Source of the DNA: Siphonodentalium dalli
Lineage: Eukaryota > Mollusca > Scaphopoda > Gadilida > Siphonodentaliidae
NCBI GenBank assembly: GCA_032622095.1
Contig: CP136066.1
Span: 98,975,319-99,039,318 of the forward strand
Length of the DNA stretch: 64,000 nucleotides
Reading direction: 5' to 3'
Under the pieces are notes generated by a model. It was not told the origin of the DNA and did no database searches. It saw only the letters and a list, made by a program, of their open reading frames with translations. Positions 48,201 to 57,200 of this stretch are shown here, piece by piece. Every line of letters begins with the position of its first letter. The first letter of the stretch is position 1. The position numbers and the translations under genes are program-made.

Positions 48201-51200
48201 TATCGCTGATAGTTGTGTCCTGAATCAAGAAGTAAATATTTACAATTGCGCTTAGCTCAGACGATGTTTTCTATGAGTGGTAAGTTCGATTTGCTTGAGA
48301 TATTTGCCAACGTTATCAGAATGCTACATTCTTCCAGTTGACATAGCACCTGATTACTAACATATCAGCTTCATGCACCTGAACAAGTCCATAAATGTTT
48401 TTAAGGGTTGCGTAAAAGAAGTTTTTGAAATTCTTAAGCAATTCTTTATAAATTTTCAAATAAAGTCTTCTGTTAGGTCCTTTTTTGGGTGATGTTCAGA
48501 CTTGCAGAATGAGGACCCAGATGGTGAATTATCCCGCACAGTGGGCTAGCATCACCAAATTCATCTTCTGGGGACCTCATTCTACATGACCTCATCTGCC
48601 ATGAGAGACCTAGACACAGATTTAAGTTGCCTGATGGTGAAGTGCACCCATTGGGCACCTCAATTATGCATTTTGTTGTCTGCCAATTTGGAGATATATA
48701 GAGAAACTAAGCTAAAAAAAAAAGAAAAGAAACTTTCTAAAGAAACTAAAAAAACTTTATTATATAATAATACAGATACTTTCCAGAGAAGGTGAGGCTT
48801 AATGATGTCCACAACAGGTAAATTTAGTGATGCAAGCCCACAGTGCGGGGTTGAGTCACTAAATTCACCCTCTGGCGACCTCATTCTGCAAATGTCGGGC
48901 ACCATGTGTTCAGGCCTGGTGATGAACGAGGTGCCTGAGAACACAGTACATGTATTTTCATTTATATGGGCTAACTAGAGGAAATAATTGCCACATTGAT
49001 AGCGACAATTTTTATAGTTGACAAAAATTGATAGCTCTTACTTACCAACACCAAAAAACAATGGACAGACAAACACAGATAGCCCAGGTCCTAAAGATGG
49101 AACCAGGAGTGGCAACATACAGGCTCTAAAAATAAACTCTTCTGAGAATGGGGCCTGTGAATGAAACAAAAGTTATAGACAATGAAGATAACAATGACAT
49201 GACATGGTAACCCTCTGACACACATGTAGACATCACATAATGATACAACATATACCAATATATACTATACAGTAACAAGGTTCACAAGTCCGATAATCTA
49301 TTCCTCATAGAATCTCAAAATCGTTCATTAAAAATGTTTTTGTTTTTTTTCAATTAAATTTTTTGTTTATATTGAGTCCCTAGCTTTTAAATTTTTTTTT
49401 ATTTAATTAAATCAAAATTATGAAAAACTAATGCTGTTATAACATCTGTCAGGATACCCAAGTCAACAAACCAAATTTGGTGTAAATCGGCCAAGGGGTC
49501 TGGGACAAAAATATAGTTTCAGAGATACATATTTTTATTGTGTCTCCAAGTGTCTCCTGTAAAATTTTATTTTCAGTAGATACAACATTTTAGAGGCCCA
49601 CCGACGATATGATAAACATATCAAGCCGATTGATTTAAGAGTTATCCATCTCCATCAGCAATTTGGTCCGAGACCGTCGAGTCAACGACTGTTTACTGGG
49701 CCACTAATAATTCTCGATGGTGAAAAATAATAGATTTCAAAAATTGATATCTAATAACTCGGAGCTTTGATAAGTGGGATCCTCGACTTGATTCAAATAT
49801 TTTACCCCCCCCCAAATCCAAATAAATAGTAATTGAGGGGCCCTCAATCAGATTATGCATCTTTAATTGGTAACTATAATCTTAGTAGAATTTATATATT
49901 GACCTACATGTAGTTGCGACTTTATCTACTCAGGGGCCAGGGGTCAAGAATATAGCCAACTTACCACGACATGATTTCGTAACCAAATGAGATTTTTGAC
50001 ACTTGAGACCCAGTACTGAGGCTCTGAAACAGAAACAAGGGTTGTGCATCAAAGATGACTCTCGTCAAGTATTTTTGCCCATAAACGTGAATATGATTAA
50101 AATCACAAATGAAAGTGTCAATGACACTGTAGCTCAACTTGGAAAGGGAATAATTTAATGTATTACAGTCAATGGAGCGATTAGGAATGTGGAAAGTTGA
50201 ATGTCTATTACTAGTTTATGGACATGAAGAGAAAAGTAAAATCCAAGATGGCTGCTGGCGGCCATGTTTTCGGCCGAATGACCCCAAAATGAATCGTTCC
50301 CATCTACATGTCATCGTTAACATCCATGACAAATTTTATGACGATCAGACTAAAGGTACGACCTGTAGCCCGTGCTAAAGAATTTAATCATACAAAGAGT
50401 AAAATCCAAAATGGCTGCTGGCGGCCATGTTTTTTGGCCAAATGACCCCAAAATTACTCGTTACCATTTACATGTCAATATTAACATCCATGACAAATTT
50501 CATGATGATCAGACAAACAGTACAACCTGTGGCCCGTGCTAATGGATTAAATTTTGAAATCCAAGATGGCCACTGGCGGCCATGTTTTTTGTCCAAATGA
50601 CCCCAAAATGACTCGTTCCCATTTACATTCCAATTTCAACAGCCATGACAAATTTTATGATGATCCAACTAAAGGTACGACCTGTAGCCCGTGCTAAAGG
50701 ATTTAGTCATACAAAGAGTAAAATCCAAGATGGCTGCTGGCAGCCATGTTTTTGTGCCAAATGACCCCAAAATTACTCGTTCCCATCTACATGTCAATAT
50801 TAACATCCATGACAAATTTGATGATGATCAGACTAAAGGTACGACCTGTAGCCTGTGCTAAAGAATTTAGTCATACAAAGAGTAAAATCCAAGATGGCTG
50901 CTGGCCGCCATGTTTTTTGGCCGAATGACCCCAAAATTATTCGTTCCCATCTACATGTCAATATTAACATTCATGACAAATTTCATGATGATCAGACGAA
51001 CAGTACGACCTGTGGCCCGTGCTAATGGATTGAATTTTGAAATCCAAGATGGCCACTGGCGGCCATTGTTTTTTGTCCAAATGACCCCAAAATGACTCGT
51101 TCCCATCTACATTCCAATTTCAACAGCCATGACAAATTTTATGATGATCGGACTAAAGGTACGACCTGTAGCCCGTGCTAAAGGATTTAGTCATACAAAG

Positions 51201-54200
51201 AGTAAAATCAAAGATGCCTGCTGGCGGCCATGTTTTTTGACCGAATGACCCCAAAATGACTCGTTCCCATCTACATGTCATTATTAACATTCATGACAAA
51301 TTTTATGATGATCAGACTAAAGGTACGACCTGTAGCCCGTGCTAAAGGATTTAGTCATACAAAGAGTAAAATCCAAGATGGCTGCTGGCGGCCATGTTTT
51401 TGTGCCAAATGACCCCAAAATTACTCGTTCCCATCTACATGTCAATATTAACATCCATGACAAATTTGATGATGATCAGACTAAAGGTACGACCTGTAGC
51501 CTGTGCTAAAGAATTTAGTCATACAAAGAGTAAAATCCAAGATGGCTGCTGGCCGCCATGTTTTTTGGCCGAATGACCCCAAAATTACTTGTTCCCATCT
51601 ACATGACAATATTAACATCCATGACAAATTTCATGATGATCAGACGAACAGTACGACCTGTGGCCCGTGCTAATGGATTGAATTTTGAAATCCAAGATGG
51701 CCACTGGCAGCCATGTTTTTTGTCCGAATGACCCCAAAATGACTCGTTCCCATTTACATTCCAATTTCAACAGCCATGACAAATTTTATGATGATCGGAC
51801 TAAAGGTACGACCTGTAGCCCATGCTAAAGGATTTAGTCATACAAAGAGTGAAATCAAAGATGCCTGCTGGCGGCCATGTTTTTTGGCCGAATGACCCCA
51901 AAATGACTCGTTCTCATCTACATGTCATTATTAACATTCTTGACAAATTTTATGATGATCAGACTAAAAGTACGACCTGTAGCCCGTGCTAAAGAATTTA
52001 GTCATACAAAGAGTAAAATCCAAGATGGCTGCTGGCGGCCATGTTTTTGGGCCAAGTGACCCCAAAATTACTCGTTCCCATCTACATGTCAATATTAACA
52101 TCCATGACAAATTTCATGACGATCAGACAAATAGTACGCCCTGTAGCCCGTGCTAATGGATTGAATTTTGAAATACAAGATGGCCACTGGCGGCCATGTT
52201 TTTTTACCGAATGACCCCAAAATTAATCATTCTGGTCTAAATGTTGATGTCAACAGCTATGACAAATTTCATAATGATCCGACCAAAGGTACGACCTGTA
52301 GACTGCATTGTTGACGCCTTACGTACACACGCACACACGGACGACGGACGACAAAGCCATGGCAATAGCTCAAACTTTACAAAGTAAAGTTGAGCTAAAA
52401 ATGGACGACCTAAGGGTGATAACTGAGGTAAACAAACAATATTGACAGAGTTTTTGAACACAATCAAGATATTGTAGTGAAATATCCATATACCCAATAT
52501 GAATGGAATCGGTTGATGTTTTTTCAAGTTATCAGACTAACAGTCATAAAATTGTTAAAAACAGACACTTAGGGCTGTAACTCAGGTAAAACAAATTTGA
52601 AATTTTTTGTTTTCGAACTCGATTGAGATATTGTCGTGAAAGATCCACATATCAAATATGAATGTAATCGGTTGACATTTGTTCAAGTATTCCCGCTAAA
52701 TGGTCATAAAATTTCTAAAATAGACAAATAGGGGCACAAATCAGGCAACAAAATTGGACAAACATGGTTTTTGAACTTGTTCACGATATTGTAGGAAAAG
52801 ATCCATATACCAAATAAGAATGAAATTGGTTGACGTTTATTCAAGTTATCGCACAAACAGACATAAATATTCATAAAATTACTAAATATAGACAAACTAA
52901 GGGCCATAACTTAGGTAAAAGGATCGGACATATCTGGTTTTCAAACTCGTTCCTGAGATATTGTTGTGAGAGATATATACCCTGTATACCAAATATGAAT
53001 GAAATTGGTTGACATTTGTTCTAGTTATCGCAATTACGGACATAAAATTTCCTAAAATATTGCTAAATATAGACCAACTAAGGGTCGTACTAGTAACTCA
53101 GGTAAAAAAAATCGGACAAACCTCATTTTCGAACTTGATCAAGATATTTTTGTGTTTGATCCCGAAGAGACTTCAGAGTATACACAATATGTGTGATGCT
53201 GGTTTAACCAATCAACGATCAGTATTCTTAGTGAGTGCTCACCAATAGGTCATTGAGTTCATTTTCAATGCAAAACTAATTTGAAATTATTGCTGACATA
53301 TAGGAAAAGAATGGAGACTTAAAATATTCGATTGATTTGTGCAAATCAAATAATATTAGATCTATCGATACATGAAGAATTTTTTTACAAAAGGTGGGTT
53401 TTTTTTTTAGATAAATATTGATTTTGATATGGACGGTATATTTTCCCATGTGCTAAAGAGGGGACCTGCTGGTGAATATTTTTTTCAGTGTCTGTTTTTG
53501 ATGTTTTGGAACAGTTTATCCTAGAATTGTGTATTATAATTGGAAAATATAGCTTTTACTCAATCAATTGGCATTGGAATTTAAGAATCGGTTCAGGCCA
53601 TTAGAAGTGAGGAGGTATCTGAAATTGTAATCTCCCGTGTTACGAAGCATTTTTTAAAGTGGAAAGCTCGGTTTAAATTTATATATGTTTTAATTTATAT
53701 TTTACTCATTTTAATGACATGCCCCTGTGTTAATATATTTACAATGTACTAAGTGAACAGATGCACATGTTGCCCTGATCAAGCACACATAATTACTAAC
53801 AAAGTTTGTGTTCATTAAGTGTGGAAAGTCCTACTAGAACAACACGTAATGCAAACATCCGTCAAATCAAACACAAGAGTTCTAATGGGCTGCCATTCTG
53901 TCGAGCAGCATGCAAAAATCGTTAATTAGACCTACTGCTCAAAATCTCTGATCTGTCAATAATTTTTTAGTGAGGGAATTATCTCAAAGCACATAAGACA
54001 TTTGAATCTGAGGGATTAAGTCGCCATTTTTGCTGGAAAAACCAGTGCTAAATATAGTAAACCAATGACTGGTACCCAGCCAGTGACAGAGTCAAAAAGG
54101 AAGTATGACTGGTGCGCTCTGGCAGAGATTGCCAATAAGTAGGTACCTACCTAAATATAAATTACAAACTCCGTCCAGATAATGAAGACACAGAGGACCC

Positions 54201-57200
54201 ATAAATAAAATCTGAAAAATACGAAATTTAACAAGTAATAAACGGGCATTCAATGGATTACCTGGCATGAAGAGATTAGGAATAAGCATGTTTAATAACT
54301 TTTCCATTGTCAAACAAGAGATTGCACCGGCAGTGCTGGGATAAACCCAATTCAAACAGACAAAGTATGGGTGAGATATCTGCACAGACGAAAAAACCCC
54401 AACATTTCCATATAAACACAGATAAATAACTGTAGAACCGAAAACATGAACAAAATGATTTAACACTCAATTGTTTGCCCTCATTGTAGTGAACATCCAT
54501 ACCAAATTTCATTGAGATTCGTCAACCGGTGGTTGAAATATGCACAAAAAACCAACACTTCCATTCCAAATAAACAAAGATGAATAACTCTAGAACGGAA
54601 AACCAGAAAAAAAAGATTGAACACTCAATTGATTGCCCTCACAGTAGTGACCATCCAAACCAAATTTCATTGAGATTCATTAACCGGTGGTAGAGATATC
54701 TGCTCAGATGGACAAAAAAACCCAACATTTCAAGATAAACAAAGATGAATAACTCTAGTAAAATGGAAAATCTGTAAAAAATGTCCCCAGAAGGTGAATT
54801 TAGTGACCCTACCATGCACAGTGGGCTAACATCACCAAATTCACCCTCTGGGGACGTCATTCTGCTTAGGCCTCATCTTCTCTGGAAGGTATGTTTATTA
54901 TCAAATCAAAAAGATAGTTTCTTTAGAAAGTTTCTTTTTCATTTTTAGTTTAGCTTCTCTATATACCCAAATTGTCATAATTGAGGTGCCAAATGGGTGC
55001 AAATCACCATCTTCACCATCTGGGATCATAAATCATTGTCTAGGTCTCCAATAGCTTATAAGACCATGCAGATTAAGGTACATGTACACAGAGAATGAAT
55101 TTTGTGATGCTATTCCGCTGTGTGGGGTAGTCACTACATTTACCCTCTGGCCCTGGGGACCTCATTCTGCAAATGTCCGGCAGCATACTAGTATTTATAA
55201 GCCTGTATGTGATCAGATTTGAATTTGTGATAGCACCAGTTATACTCACCATGGTAAGCAATAGTGGGATAATCAGAGCTGGAATCAAGCCATAGAAACG
55301 CAGACCAATCCATTCAAATATTGAATGTGCCTGAAAATAAATCAATTTAAAACGTGATCGTGATCGTAAGATATACCAGTAGTATTACCACACCTACCAT
55401 TAAAAATTTTCCCTCTAGCTGGTAGATTCACCTGGGTGGGTAAGCACAAGGCTTTTTTTTTTTTACGGTTCTATCTTTATGTAGAATAGAACGAGAATGG
55501 ATAGGGATGTACAGTCCTCAAACTTGGCCAAGGCATTGCAGGGAAACGCTGTGGTAAAATGTGGTATCTAACATGCCACAGCATTAAATTTGACGCGGGA
55601 ATTTTTTCCTAATTTTGAGGGCTGGATGTACAAGTGAAAGATATTGAAAGATATTTCTGTTGTTTGGGAGCATATTTAGGGTCAGAATATACATGTACTC
55701 ACAGTACATGGTGAATGCACTTACCGGTATAAAAGTATACTTGCCTGTCAATTCTGAATGTACTGGTAGAACTCACGGAGCCTTGAGAAAAAACTAATTA
55801 CACTGGTTTTGCCATATAGGCAGACATACATGTACTAGTACATGCTATGAGGCGGATGTATTATAGCCACATAAGTTCAAATGGAAGGTGTGAAAAAACC
55901 GAGAACAGCCTAACAGACCAAAATAAAACTCTTCTGTAAAAATATTCTAACAAGAATGCAGTGGCAGTAGAAACTAGACGAACAGTCATCGAACACTCAT
56001 GTTTCAGTCAAGCCTGGACATACATTGTAACTCAGATTTTGGTACAGGTACCTGTCAAACAGTCTGATAAATATCAAGACTTGGTCTCATTTCTATCAAC
56101 TACATCTGACAACACTGGAACTCTAACTGATTTCAAGGATGAAGGGGTCGAATCCCCATTAATGAAAACTCATTAATATTCATGTGTCCACTTAAGGCAA
56201 TGTTTATAACAGTTATCAACACATAGATTCATGCACATGCTCCTGAAGTCATGTAAACATGCATGTGTTTATAAGAGTGGTCACTTTTCCTCTAACCGAT
56301 TTTCATGCAATAAAATGCGCATTTACTTCACGACATGTACATTGTATATATACAGAATACAAGTTTCACAGTTCAGATCAAGCCTTGAAATAGTGTGTCT
56401 GTCATTTGCAGAATGAGGTCCCCAGATGCAAAGTGGGCTACCATCACCAAATTCACCCTCTGGGAACCCCATTCTGCTTAGGTCTCAACTGCTATTGTAG
56501 ACCTACATGCTGGATCAGATTGAAGTTCCCCAGTTGAAGTAGGTGATGTTCACCCATTAGTCACATCGATTATGCATTTTATCTTCTGCAAATTAGGGGA
56601 TATAGAAACAGAATAGAAAAAGTAACTAAAAACAATGTTAATTTGAAACTGTACATGTAGGTACTTCCAAGAAGATGAGGCCTAAGCAGAATGAGGTCTC
56701 AAGAGGGTGAATTTGGTGGTGCTAGCCCGCTGTGTGGGGTAGCATCACTAAATTCACCCTCTGGGAACCTCATTCTGCAAATGACAGACACACTATTTCA
56801 AGGCTTGGTTCAGATGCTATATAGAACAATGAATTTGAAATGAAGAAATAGCGATAACACGCTATCTGTTCTTCGCATTATATTATTTAGCTGTACTGTG
56901 GTAATGATGAGTTATCTCCTTATTTAGAATATTTAAGAATAATAATTAGGATATAAAGAAGATAAAGTAAAAGTTTAGTGACAGTGAGCTGACAACTTAA
57001 TATGATAGTAAGGTTGTGGTGACATCATGGAGGATCTATTTTGTAGTGATGATAAAAATTTACAAATACATCTGGTCTCACATATTGCATCGGGATTAAC
57101 AATCCTTTTCCTTATTTTTTTTCAGATTCTGTAGAATTTTTAGAGATGCGATTAATATCTACTAAGAAACTTAGCTTTGCCATCAAGATAATTCTCTGAT

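Noticed and set aside
50746-51576. Two identical 60-codon frames
   Set aside because: They are the 648-bp higher-order repeat of the tandem-core element, not duplicated genes; used instead as evidence for the repeat period.
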